A DNA stretch of 64,000 bases from Martinezella rhizogenes (GCF_027460065.1 NZ_JAPYZZ010000012.1:62001-126000), one strand, 5' to 3'. Shown: positions 56,780 to 64,000, numbered from the stretch's first letter. The notes: a model not told the origin generated them from the letters alone. Translations and numbers: made by a program.

Positions 56780-57637
56780 TCAGGCTGCGTTGTGGTTGAA
56801 GGCGACGAAGGGGGCATCCACGAGCTTGAGGTCGGGACGGCTGGGCAGTAGGATTTCGTCGTGGATCAAGCACCAGACGGCGTTCCAAGCGGCCGCGGTG
56901 TCATCGAAGATGCTGGTCAGCGTCATGAGCGACACGGTTCCGTCGAATTTCGAGGCGTGGTTCGCCAGGCGGGCATTGTCGTTGGCGACCGATCCCTTGA
57001 GCGCACGAAGGATGCTCTTTGCGTTCCACCCGCGGTCGTTGGTGATTTCCCGTTCGGTCAGGATGATCGCCTCGTCGGCGAAGCCCGCGAGCGAGCCGGA
57101 GTTGATCCGTTCGATCGTGTGACGGAGGTCGTCCTTGTCTAGCTGCCAGGATGGTCGCACACCGACGACGATCCGGTAGCCATTGCCCGCCATCGTCGCC
57201 CGGAAGTCGACGGTGTGTTGTTTGTCACCGTCGTCGCGGGGGACGATGATGGCTTCGGGCTGATCCTCGACCTTGACGACGTGCTTGGAGGCACAGAGCA
57301 TGTAGGCGAGGTTCATCTCGTAGGTACTGGCGTAGCTGATTGCCGAGCGTGTCTTCGGATTGGTAATGGTGCCGCGGGAATGGCCCTTCGTTCTGGCCGG
57401 GTACCATCGGCTGGGCGTCGGCTCCTCGGTTGGCATCCAAAGCCATGGGAGGCTGACGAGGTCGGCATAGTTATCGTCCTCATCGTGGACATCGATCGGG
57501 AAGGGCCGGATCCGTCCTGAGATAAGCGGATTGTCCGGCTTGAGGAAGACGGTCTCGGAAGGAAGCGGGATTTGGGTCCGGTCGTGGCCGGACTCCAGCT
57601 CCTTCATGAAGCGGATGAGTTGTCTGACGCGGGTCAT
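56780..57637 (-). CDS. tnsA: TnsA-family endonuclease with altered active site
   Basis: A 285-aa protein with the TnsA N-terminal nuclease pattern: SYASTYEMNLAYML gives Glu107, VEDQPEAI the usual Q-P turn and HTVDF gives Asp144. In Tn7 TnsA the rest of the site is Gln130-Val-Lys132; here the aligned strand reads YRIVVGVRPS, with Gly159 and Arg161. So two of four catalytic positions are changed. TnsA cuts the 5' ends so the element moves by cut-and-paste; a weak or dead TnsA would favour cointegrates. ATG 57637 has GGAGACTTCA before it. The C-terminal part (about 190-285), which should touch TnsC, looks intact. Confidence 0.85.
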   Translation of the reverse strand: MTRVRQLIRFMKELESGHDRTQIPLPSETVFLKPDNPLISGRIRPFPIDVHDEDDNYADLVSLPWLWMPTEEPTPSRWYPARTKGHSRGTITNPKTRSAISYASTYEMNLAYMLCASKHVVKVEDQPEAIIVPRDDGDKQHTVDFRATMAGNGYRIVVGVRPSWQLDKDDLRHTIERINSGSLAGFADEAIILTEREITNDRGWNAKSILRALKGSVANDNARLANHASKFDGTVSLMTLTSIFDDTAAAWNAVWCLIHDEILLPSRPDLKLVDAPFVAFNHNAA

Positions 57638-57743
57638 TGAAGTCTCCGTTGAACGCAGGTGTCCGATGCCGGCCGCGCTGTGCGGCCGGGCCAGGGCTGT
57701 CTGGTGGAGGGGTGTGCTTAGGGCCGGGACGGCCCGCGCGGAG

Positions 57744-57926
57744 TCATGGGGTGAAGATCTCCCGTCGCCGACCGTCGGAGAGACGATGGCCCCGGCTCGC
57801 GGGTAATACTTTCCAGAAAGCGTGCACCTCGGCATCGCTTTCGAAATGCTGTACGGCCCCGTTTGGCGTGGTGACGCTGACCGGGCAGCGGTTTCGAGCC
57901 GCCGGCTCAGTGTATTTGCGGCTCAA
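57744..57926 (-). CDS. Possible small protein (about 60 aa) before tnsA
   Basis: An open frame with coding-like codon use that starts with TTG inside the end of the 151-aa gene and stops 107 bases before tnsA. NRCPVSVTTPNGAVQHFESDAEV resembles the beginning of DUF982 proteins (PVxV-x-G-x-x-S-x-EA), but the match is weak. No clear ribosome site exists. If real it would be the gene directly before tnsA. Confidence 0.35.
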   Translation of the reverse strand: MSRKYTEPAARNRCPVSVTTPNGAVQHFESDAEVHAFWKVLPASRGHRLSDGRRREIFTP

Positions 57927-58362
57927 TCGTCTGGAGTTCGGCGAGTCTCTGCGACACCTCTGGCTCCCTCAAGCCTTCGGCCCACAGCGACCTGCGCATG
58001 ATGCCGACGGGACCCTTCTCCACCATCAACGGCTCTCGAAGCATGACTTTTGCGATTTCGTCATCTTCACGAAACGAGTGCGCCAGGGTTGAGAACAGGT
58101 CGCGCGAGGGGATCGGCAAGCTGATACCCAGCCGGCGCAGGGCCGGTCCTGCTTCATGTTCGATCAGGCAAATGAGAAGCTCGTGTGCCGTTTCATCGTC
58201 GATTCCGAGCAACTGGGTCTGCTGAATGATGACATTCAACGTAGCCGCGAAGGTTGTCGCGAGCATCGGATGGTCCTGTAGAACATCGGTTGACCAGCGG
58301 AGCAGCGCAGGATGGAAATCGGCAAGAGTCGTGAAGTAGGCCGTCATTTCTTCATGGAACAT
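57907..58362 (-). CDS. Unrecognised protein (151 aa) in the tns operon
   Basis: A 151-aa mostly helical protein: MTAYFTTLADFHPALLRW, TFAATLNVIIQQTQLLGIDDE, LLICLIEHEAGPALRRLG, EIAKVMLREPLMVEKG. GAGGAAATCAC lies before the ATG at 58362, so a longer open frame is rejected. It overlaps the end of the frameshifted gene upstream by about 11 bases and lies in the direction of tnsA. No domain was recognised. The tight spacing suggests cotranscription with tnsABC-tniQ. Confidence 0.65.
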   Translation of the reverse strand: MFHEEMTAYFTTLADFHPALLRWSTDVLQDHPMLATTFAATLNVIIQQTQLLGIDDETAHELLICLIEHEAGPALRRLGISLPIPSRDLFSTLAHSFREDDEIAKVMLREPLMVEKGPVGIMRRSLWAEGLREPEVSQRLAELQTIEPQIH

Positions 58363-58679
58363 GTGATTTCCTCTTCGTGGAGTCGAACGCAAATAGCTTC
58401 GACCGACTGGCGTTCTCGGCGGCTGCGGCATCGGTTCCCGGTGATCGGATTGCGTCGTGCAGGTTGGGCTTGCCGCGCACAACGGTGACGTGGCGTGGTG
58501 CCAGCCGCTTCAGGTGACGGCGTTTGTCTCTTTGGGAGCGCCTCCCACACTCCCGCCCTCTTGAGAAGGCGGACAAGATCGAGGTCGAACTCGTCCACTT
58601 CTGCGGGGAGCACTTGGAGCAGACCCTTGTCCGTGACACCGGGTTTTCGGGTGCGCATCGAGCTGGTTTTGATGGTCAT
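58352..58679 (-). pseudogene. Gene of the tns operon with an apparent frameshift
   Basis: The upstream frame from 58679 reads protein-like text (TDKGLLQVLPAEVDEFDLDL, VRLLKRAGVWEALPK) up to about 58525, then turns into low-complexity Arg/Pro-rich sequence. A second frame, +1 relative to it, reads well from there (HLKRLAPRHVTVVRGKPNL, then SRSKLFAFDSTKRKSHVP) and stops next to the ATG of the 151-aa gene. Joining both gives about 108 aa. An inserted base near GCTCCCAAAGAGAC (about 58520-58545) or +1 frameshifting would explain it. The family is unknown. Confidence 0.5.
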
Positions 58680-58697
58680 CCTGTTCTGGCTCCCCGA

Positions 58698-59045
58698 TCA
58701 ACGGCGACGCCAGAGATTCAGAAAACTGTCGTGCTCATGGGCGAGCGCGGTTTCGGTCGGCAGACCGAAATAGTACTCCTGCATAGGCAAGCAGGATTTG
58801 GGCAAATTGACGCGGCGAGAAGTGCCAAGGCGCGTGAGGCGGACCGCGTTACGAAACGTCTGAAAATCGCATGCACGCAGCCCGCGGCGATGGCATTCGG
58901 CTTTCATCGCCATGTAACGCGACGAGAGGTCTTCGAAGCGCTTCGCACGGATGCACTTGCGCGCAAAGTCACGCTGGATTTCGATCTCTGCCTTGGTGAA
59001 AGCCGTCGGCAGGACCTGAATGGAGACGTCGGATGCAGTGCTCAT
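58698..59045 (-). CDS. Unrecognised protein (115 aa), first of the leftward tns cluster
   Basis: A 115-aa basic helical protein: AEIEIQRDFARKCIRAKRFEDLS, YMAMKAECHRRGLRACDFQTF, RNAVRLTRLGTSRRVNLPKSC. AGAAGGATACCCAC lies before the ATG at 59045. Its end is 18 bases from the next gene (58679). The Arg-rich helices could bind DNA, but no known motif is seen. It heads the small genes before tnsA. Confidence 0.6.
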   Translation of the reverse strand: MSTASDVSIQVLPTAFTKAEIEIQRDFARKCIRAKRFEDLSSRYMAMKAECHRRGLRACDFQTFRNAVRLTRLGTSRRVNLPKSCLPMQEYYFGLPTETALAHEHDSFLNLWRRR

Positions 59046-59653
59046 GTGGGTATCCTTCTTAGTGAAGTGCGGACGTGCGCCGTCGATCTCCGGAGTTGCC
59101 CGGAGTGCGGCATTTCTTGAACTTCGGAGAGACGCCGCGCGCGGCGCAGGTCAGTTCAGGGAGGATCGCGTGCGGATCTGTTCCACGTTGGTGTTGGCAT
59201 TGGCGAAGCTTTCTTCAGAGCACGGGTGGGCGTTCCCGGCAGGCAATGCCAGGGCGAAATCAGACAGAAATGTCGGCGGGAAATCAGGCTATGACGAGGA
59301 CCACGGCAGAGGTTAGCAGGCGCAGGGGGATGACTTCATTTGCTGGGTACATCGTGAAACTCCATCGCAGTCATTAGCTACAATGTCGTTCCTAAATGAC
59401 GCTCGGAAACTTGTCCGCCGACCTAAGGCTGCATCGTTAGAAATAGTGAAATTCTTCGGAGGTCGCCCGTTCGGAAGCATCAAGCTCCCCTCACGCGGTG
59501 CCGGGGCGCACCTGTGGCGTCAGCGTCAGACCTGACCCTTCACGGATATCGATATCTTTATCATCGGTACCTCCGGCGCCTCATCGGGCGTGAGTAGTAA
59601 GGCACATTGCAGGCGCGGCGTCTACAGAAAAATATGAAGCTATATCATATTGT
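59046..59653. other. Long leader between the divergent promoter and the tns cluster
   Basis: About 600 bases upstream of the 115-aa gene. Apart from the 22-codon frame at 59284-59352 no gene is convincing; an antisense-type open frame on the plus strand lacks a ribosome site. Confidence 0.4.
59284..59352 (-). CDS. Possible 22-aa leader peptide in the tns control region
   Basis: ATG at 59352 follows GGAGTTTCACG with good spacing. The 22 codons encode a short peptide with a hydrophobic end (LLTSAVVLVIA) and stop with TGA. A second frame further on (about 59164-59280) has coding-like triplets, so this could also be the start of a decayed small secreted protein. Confidence 0.3.
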   Translation of the reverse strand: MYPANEVIPLRLLTSAVVLVIA

Positions 59654-59697
59654 TAAATATTCTTCTTAAGTTCTCGTGTCAACAATTGAGAGAACTT
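59654..59697 (-). promoter_or_regulatory. Promoter and dyad operator between the tns cluster and the cargo
   Basis: On the minus strand TTGACA (59682-59677), 17 bases and TATTTA (59659-59654). AAGTTCTC (59668-59675) and GAGAACTT (59690-59697) form a perfect dyad centred on the -35 box. A repressor there would control leftward transcription and perhaps also the rightward 226-aa gene starting at 59780. Confidence 0.5.
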
Positions 59698-59779
59698 CGA
59701 GCGATGAATCCTTTCAACCCGGTTTGTCCCTTGCGTCCATGCAACGGATCCTTCCCGCACCAGCAGGGAGGTCGAATCC

Positions 59780-60460
59780 ATGGGATATTTCACGCAGATC
59801 ATGATCGAGGCGAAGGAGCGCTACGGGCATATCCTGACCGAGAGAAATCTCGTTATGCGTGGAGAGCGCGGAGATGGCGGACTGACCCTAGTGTTCAGGA
59901 CGCGCGATCCGAACGGCTGGAGGCTACCAGTCGAACTCTACGTCCCGGGCAAAGCCGAAACACGCAAGGATCGGGCGGAGTGGGAGGACGTCCAGGTTAC
60001 CGCCGAAATCAATACCGAGGTGAAATTCGGGGATGATGGGTGGTTCGGGTACATTCCGAGGCAGTTTGAGCAGGAACAATACCTGGAGGGGGACGACATG
60101 GCCCTGTTCGTCAACGCGATCGGCGTTTATCTGAAGGACGTCGTTCTTGTTCCCTTGCATGAGAGCGACAAGGAGATCTCGCAGGAAGTGGCGATGGCTT
60201 ACGAGGAGTTCAGCGATCTATGCGGCCCAGATGGTCCCGAGATAGCCTTCTCGACCGATGGTAAAGTGGAGACGCTCACGGTCCAGGATTCCGCCGGACG
60301 CGAGGTCAGCTTCGCGTGGAGAGAAAGCGGCGTAGGCCTGCTTTACGTGGACGGGAAGCAGGTCAGGCGGTTGGAGCATCCTGCGCCGTTTGAAATCCAG
60401 AGGGCAATTGGAAAACATTTCAGGGAGTGGACGGCTCCTCAGCCTCGGCAGTCTCTATGA
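59780..60460 (+). CDS. Unrecognised cargo protein (226 aa)
   Basis: A 226-aa acidic protein. GGGAGGTCGAATCC lies before the ATG at 59780. Segments include YFTQIMIEAKERYGHIL, a beta-rich middle (WRLPVELYVPG, QVTAEINTEVKFGDDGWFGY), and AFSTDGKVETLTVQDSAGREVSFAW. No domain was recognised. Its last 41 bases overlap the end of the methyltransferase gene on the other strand, so the two are tail to tail. A link in function (for example in a modification-based defence system) is only a possibility. Confidence 0.7.
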   Translation: MGYFTQIMIEAKERYGHILTERNLVMRGERGDGGLTLVFRTRDPNGWRLPVELYVPGKAETRKDRAEWEDVQVTAEINTEVKFGDDGWFGYIPRQFEQEQYLEGDDMALFVNAIGVYLKDVVLVPLHESDKEISQEVAMAYEEFSDLCGPDGPEIAFSTDGKVETLTVQDSAGREVSFAWRESGVGLLYVDGKQVRRLEHPAPFEIQRAIGKHFREWTAPQPRQSL

Positions 60461-62588
60461 CTTGCCCGCCGCTTTGCCGGGATTGCAGATATTCACGCGC
60501 GTTGCGCTTTCGGGCGAGACGGTTCCTCTTCGCTTGGGCCCCAAGCTTGGACAGGTCCGGGAACTTCGCGCCATAAGTGTCCCTCAACTCCTCGATGTCT
60601 TCAAACGTCATTGCGTTCAGCATGAACTTCGTCGAGCCCTTCGGCGTCACGCCCTTCACGCCGATCAAGGATTCGCTGAAGGGGACAAGCGGTGGCGCGT
60701 CGATCGAATTTGGCATTCGGCCCGAGAGCGCCCGCACGATGGCCAGGCCCACCGCCTTCGACATCTGCGGCGGGAACGCGTTTCCGATCTGGTGGAACTG
60801 ACGGTCCGCCTTGCCTTCAAATTTCCACGCCCGAGGGAACCCCTGTAGCACCCGGGCAACATCGACGGTCAGATAGGGACGGGTTGTTGGGTCTTCGATG
60901 CTTCCGAGCGGGGCCGGTCCATCACCGACATGCTTCGGGTCGACGGTGAAGCCGAGTTGGTTCTCCCATCTCCGCTTCATCTTGCCTTTGTTCTTGTAGA
61001 GGCTCGACGTGACCGTGGTGGAGACCTTGCTTCCGTAATTCGCGAGCCAATTTTCCGCCCACTGGTCGTAGACGACATCACCCAGCCCGCGATGTGGAAA
61101 GATCACGTCGGCGAGGGCTTCTCCCATAGTAGTGGTAATCCCGTCCTTCGGCAGGGAGAACAGTCCGGGTTCGTCCTTGTGCACGCCGACCAACACCAAC
61201 CGCGGGCGCGACTGGGCGAGCCCGAAGTCGCGGGCGTTCAGCTTGTGCAGGCCGATGCGGTAGTCGAGCGCCTTCAGCCGCTGGAAGACGCTGGCGCGAT
61301 ATTTGAGGAACTTCTTGTCCGTAAAGCCTTCGACGTTCTCGAAGAAGAAAGCGCGAGGTCTGACGACCTTCACATATCGGATCGCCTCATCGAAGAGATT
61401 CCTGCTGTCGTTTGCTCCGAGTTTTTTCCCGGCTTGAGAGAACGGTCTACACTCCACGCCTCCGGCAAGCAGATCGATGCCTTGGAACTGTTGGAGGTCC
61501 CTGTCCGAAACCTTCTCCAGGCGCTTTCGGGTGACGGGCCACGTCCAGTTTTTCTTCAGGGTCCGAGTGGCATTGAGATCCATGTCGTAGAGCCGCGCGG
61601 GTTCGAAGCCCGCTCCGAGCAGGCCTATCGCCTGACCGCCAGCACCCGCACATATTTCCAGAAACCTCAGGGGCTTGGCGGCCTCAGTATTTTCATCAGA
61701 CGCCGAATCCGGTTCCGGATCGCAGGGAAGCAGATAGGTGAGGGCGTCCTGAAGCTCAGTCTGCCAGAGATAGCCCTGTTCGAAGGCAAAGCCGCTGAAC
61801 TTGTCGTACCACGCAAATTTCCCATCGGCGAAGCGTTTCAGGGATTCATGGGCAGCGGCGAGCTTGTGCCGATGTGACCCATTCCTGAAGCCGGCGACAC
61901 CCTTTCCTGGCAGTTCGACCTCGCCATAGACCGACCTGAATTCACGGAGCACGATCCTTGCGTGGGATCTCAATCTAACGGCCGCAGAAATGCATGCCTC
62001 GGACCGGTCGACGACATCCTCGTTCGGATCGCAGGGTGGCTCCCCGACAAAGCGCTCCGTGAATTCGTCAATCTCGGATAGGAGCGTGGCGACGTTTTCG
62101 CCGAGCGCCTGGACGCGGAGGTGCGACTGCTTTGAAGCCGCGGCCGTCATCGCGCGCTGGCGGCCCCGTTCGGCATAGGCGTTCGCTCCGATCTTGCGGC
62201 GGATCGTCAAACGACGGAGCCTGGCAACGGTTGGAATATCGATATCGGTTCCGTCTGCAAGAGCGTCAAGCGCAGCTTGACGGGTATCGGCATCGGTCGC
62301 GATCAGCGTCTTCAACACGTGGAATGGGACGCAACGCTTGCGCAGGAGTGCCTCGAAGGATCCGAGGGTCTCCTCGAAGGCGAAGATCGACGGCAGATCG
62401 CTGCGCGGGATGCCGCATTCGACAACTAGGAAACTGCGCAGATCGTCGTCACTCATCGTTGAGCGCATCCGGCCGATGCTGGCGATCATGTCGAACTGGG
62501 CTTTGGCAACGGATTTGCGGTTCGCCAGGATTCGCTTCATCAGCGCCCCCGGGTCCTCGCTCGTCGTGTTGTCTGCCGTCTCAGCCAT
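60420..62588 (-). CDS. C5-cytosine DNA methyltransferase with long N-terminal extension
   Basis: A 722-aa enzyme. The methyltransferase part has motif I LEICAGAGGQAIGL (about 310), motif IV GGVECRPFSQAG with catalytic Cys380, motif VI FFFENVEGF, motif VIII QSRPRLVLVGV and motif X QIGNAFPP (about 601). Motif IV differs from the usual G-P-P-C: it reads G-V-E-C. The target-recognition part is short (about 475-570). Residues 1-305 are helical and not assigned (IASIGRMRSTMSDDDLRSF, IPTVARLRRLTIRRKIGANA). No endonuclease gene is seen in the window. It is probably cargo of the Tn7-like element. Confidence 0.92.
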   Translation of the reverse strand: MAETADNTTSEDPGALMKRILANRKSVAKAQFDMIASIGRMRSTMSDDDLRSFLVVECGIPRSDLPSIFAFEETLGSFEALLRKRCVPFHVLKTLIATDADTRQAALDALADGTDIDIPTVARLRRLTIRRKIGANAYAERGRQRAMTAAASKQSHLRVQALGENVATLLSEIDEFTERFVGEPPCDPNEDVVDRSEACISAAVRLRSHARIVLREFRSVYGEVELPGKGVAGFRNGSHRHKLAAAHESLKRFADGKFAWYDKFSGFAFEQGYLWQTELQDALTYLLPCDPEPDSASDENTEAAKPLRFLEICAGAGGQAIGLLGAGFEPARLYDMDLNATRTLKKNWTWPVTRKRLEKVSDRDLQQFQGIDLLAGGVECRPFSQAGKKLGANDSRNLFDEAIRYVKVVRPRAFFFENVEGFTDKKFLKYRASVFQRLKALDYRIGLHKLNARDFGLAQSRPRLVLVGVHKDEPGLFSLPKDGITTTMGEALADVIFPHRGLGDVVYDQWAENWLANYGSKVSTTVTSSLYKNKGKMKRRWENQLGFTVDPKHVGDGPAPLGSIEDPTTRPYLTVDVARVLQGFPRAWKFEGKADRQFHQIGNAFPPQMSKAVGLAIVRALSGRMPNSIDAPPLVPFSESLIGVKGVTPKGSTKFMLNAMTFEDIEELRDTYGAKFPDLSKLGAQAKRNRLARKRNAREYLQSRQSGGQVIETAEAEEPSTP

Positions 62589-63092
62589 CGCCAGCCTCTG
62601 TTGTCCATTGCTGTCTAGCAGGGCGGCCCTTCTGTCCCGGAAATAGATTCGATCAAATTCTAATTATTCTGTTCGAAGGTTGCCGGTCATACCAACGGCG
62701 AGATCGCGTGCTCTTCCCAGATGGTGCACGCTTGGAAGGCGGAAGTGTCCCTCGATTGAAACGGTCCTATTTCAGCCTCGCGCCCGCTAATCGATCAGTG
62801 GGAATTCTTGAAGAGGGAATTGGGCACAAGGCCGCCATTCGCCTGTCATTCTGCGCATACGCATGAAGTCGGCGCTAAGCCCACGCGAATCATCGGTTAG
62901 TCGGCAAGTCTCCTTTCCATTAAAGCCGAGGGATTTTTGTGTCGGATGCGCAACACTCGATAGTAATAGCGTTGGTCCAGGCCATATGCATTTAGTGACA
63001 CCGCGACCGTTTCTTTCGGAAAGAAGTATTTACCGGCTAGCAGTTCTAGGAAAGGTTGAGCCTAACGACGATAGTGCCAATAGGATCGATAA
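62589..63092. other. AT-richer intergenic region, no gene supported
   Basis: About 500 bases with the leftward methyltransferase promoter. Frames near 62640-62866 and 62863-63129 (plus strand) look partly protein-like but have no ribosome site or known domain. Confidence 0.4.
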
Positions 63093-63491
63093 ATGCTCGA
63101 AAAGTCAGAACTGCTTTACCCTTCGCTGACCCCGCTGGTCGTGCAAGTTCGCTGGAAGGTCCCAACTGAATTCCCTGCTTGCCCCGATGAGTTCACTGAC
63201 GATGCCCTCCTTCTCTACGCCTCGAGGCTTTCGTTCGGCGGCGTCTTCGCGCGTAACCAGTTCTCCACCAGTCTGATTGTCGACCATCGCCTTCGGGACG
63301 ACGATCTGGTCGTGCTAACCCGTTTCGCCGGGGACAGCATAAAGGACTGGGCCGTCGCTAATATTTCACTCCATGACGCTCATTTTTATCACCGCAGCGA
63401 ATACACGTTCTACACCCTGCAGGGTGCCTTGAAGCACTTCTGTGAACTAATCGGAGAGGAGTTTGGAAGTTCGGTGGACGATTTCTGCTGA
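63093..63491 (+). CDS. Unrecognised cargo protein (132 aa)
   Basis: A 132-aa mixed alpha/beta protein: SLTPLVVQVRWKVPTEFPA, STSLIVDHRLRDDDLVVLTRFA, WAVANISLHDAHFYH, and a helical end ALKHFCELIGEEFG. AGGATCGATAA lies before the ATG. No family was recognised. It stands alone in the cargo part, 215 bases before the convergent toxin gene. Confidence 0.55.
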   Translation: MLEKSELLYPSLTPLVVQVRWKVPTEFPACPDEFTDDALLLYASRLSFGGVFARNQFSTSLIVDHRLRDDDLVVLTRFAGDSIKDWAVANISLHDAHFYHRSEYTFYTLQGALKHFCELIGEEFGSSVDDFC

Positions 63492-63707
63492 ATCTGTATT
63501 TGGTCGCCCATTACGGCTCACTTTTTTGCCCAGCGGCTTTCCAAGGTATCTCGGCGGGAAAGAGGGACAGGATTGCGCCTTCATGTAGGCCGTAGAGAGC
63601 AGCTTGGCCGCCTCGCGAAAGCTGCCGTTGCCGGGGGAAGGGTAGAGAAAATCTGAAGAGGTGGGGGAATGCCAAGCACTCAAACAAGTAGCGCCTAGGG
63701 ACGGGCT

Positions 63708-64000
63708 CTATTGCAAATCGTTTCCGGGTTCGAAAGAACTGTGGGAGCTAGGCGTCTCAAGCTTGGGAAGAGACTTCTCATGTGGATCGGGTTCGTCCGC
63801 GTCGAAATCGGGAAGCGGTACAACGAAGCCGGGCTCAACGTACCAATGCACCTCCATCGGATGGTATACGCCGGGTAGCGAGAAATGCGCGTTGATCTCA
63901 AGAAAATCATCGACGTTTGCTGTAAGTATCGGCATGCGGTGCGCGATGGCGACGGCGGATATCATCAAGTCGTGTCCGAGCCTGTTGCTTTTTTGTCCGC
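63708..64000 (-). CDS. PIN-domain toxin (VapC-like), 5' end outside the window
   Basis: The frame is open to the right edge. The visible C-terminal part has SNRLGHDLMISAVAIAH and PILTANVDDF, the last acidic sites of PIN ribonucleases, then LPGVYHP. VapC toxins cut tRNA or rRNA. An extra acidic, Pro-rich tail of about 45 residues follows the PIN fold, longer than in usual VapC. The partner antitoxin would lie beyond the window. The first codons visible are at 64000. Confidence 0.8.
   Translation of the reverse strand, partial: GQKSNRLGHDLMISAVAIAHRMPILTANVDDFLEINAHFSLPGVYHPMEVHWYVEPGFVVPLPDFDADEPDPHEKSLPKLETPSSHSSFEPGNDLQ

Noticed and set aside
58515..58545. A C-CCA-AAG heptamer as a -1 programmed frameshift site in the tns-cluster pseudogene
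   Set aside because: The -1 frame reaches a stop within a few codons. The good downstream frame is +1, so this heptamer does not explain the join.
51503..59779. A CRISPR-guided transposon (Cascade- or Cas12k-type)
   Set aside because: tnsABC and tniQ are present, but no cas gene, no repeat-spacer array and no guide-like repeats were found anywhere in the window. The long TniQ with DNA-binding-like segments fits protein-guided targeting.
62640..62866. A protein-like frame after the methyltransferase start on the plus strand
   Set aside because: It has no usable ATG or ribosome site and overlaps the expected promoter of the leftward methyltransferase; no domain was seen.
63447..63683. A 78-codon minus-strand frame between the 132-aa gene and the PIN toxin
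   Set aside because: No ribosome site, overlap with the 3' end of the 132-aa gene, and no recognisable family; left unannotated.

Overview
This window looks like a chromosomal segment of an Agrobacterium or a close Rhizobiaceae relative. The reasons are the GC-rich coding DNA, the order cyclophilin end - queA - tgt, the paired DUF1127 genes, a cobalamin riboswitch in front of bluB, an MlaE/F/D-type operon, an alphaproteobacterial GTTC-N7-GTTC LexA-type box, and many intergenic palindromic elements of the kind known from rhizobia. This assignment comes from recognising protein families by eye; no search was run.

Layout. 1-51.5 kb reads as ordinary core chromosome. 0-4 kb holds queuosine tRNA modification (queA, tgt) and a pabB-like gene, with REP-like palindromes between the genes. 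3.9-4.6 kb is a PemK-type toxin-antitoxin pair with a palindromic operator over its promoter. 4.66-8.66 kb is a leftward block of acyltransferase, acyl carrier protein, AMP-forming ligase and PLP decarboxylase, resembling the exosortase-associated ligase/decarboxylase pair but without an exosortase. Next come glutathione-dependent formaldehyde dehydrogenase, trmFO, two DUF1127 micro-proteins, tRNA-Leu(UAG), trigger factor, a nitrilase-fold protein lacking catalytic residues, a transhydrogenase, an LtaS-like sulfatase, NAD synthetase, bluB, NADP-malic enzyme, an LpxH-like phosphatase, an enolase-superfamily epimerase, a four-gene MCE lipid transporter (33.3-37.3 kb), several small envelope proteins, tRNA-Lys(CUU), an MscS channel, a DAO/GcvT oxidoreductase, a double-receiver protein, a cardiolipin-synthase-like protein and an SDR epimerase.

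51.5-64 kb is an accessory element. A leftward Tn7-like operon encodes TnsA, TnsB, TnsC and TniQ with tight or overlapping junctions, and ends in a strong terminator. TnsA keeps its Glu and Asp, but the Gln-x-Lys part of the Tn7 active site reads Gly-x-Arg. Upstream of tnsA and in the same direction lie unrecognised small genes (115 aa, a frameshifted gene, 151 aa, about 60 aa). Beyond a divergent control region come an unrecognised 226-aa protein, a 722-aa C5-cytosine DNA methyltransferase with a long unassigned N-terminus, an unrecognised 132-aa protein and a PIN-domain (VapC-like) toxin cut by the window end. One element end is probably at 51.5-51.7 kb; the other is outside the window.

The best candidates for something undescribed are the small genes co-directional with tnsABC-tniQ together with the altered TnsA site, and the orphan ligase/ACP/decarboxylase/acyltransferase cluster. 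Six copies of an asymmetric RIME-like palindrome (about 121-125 bp) are scattered through the core part, four in one orientation and two in the other.
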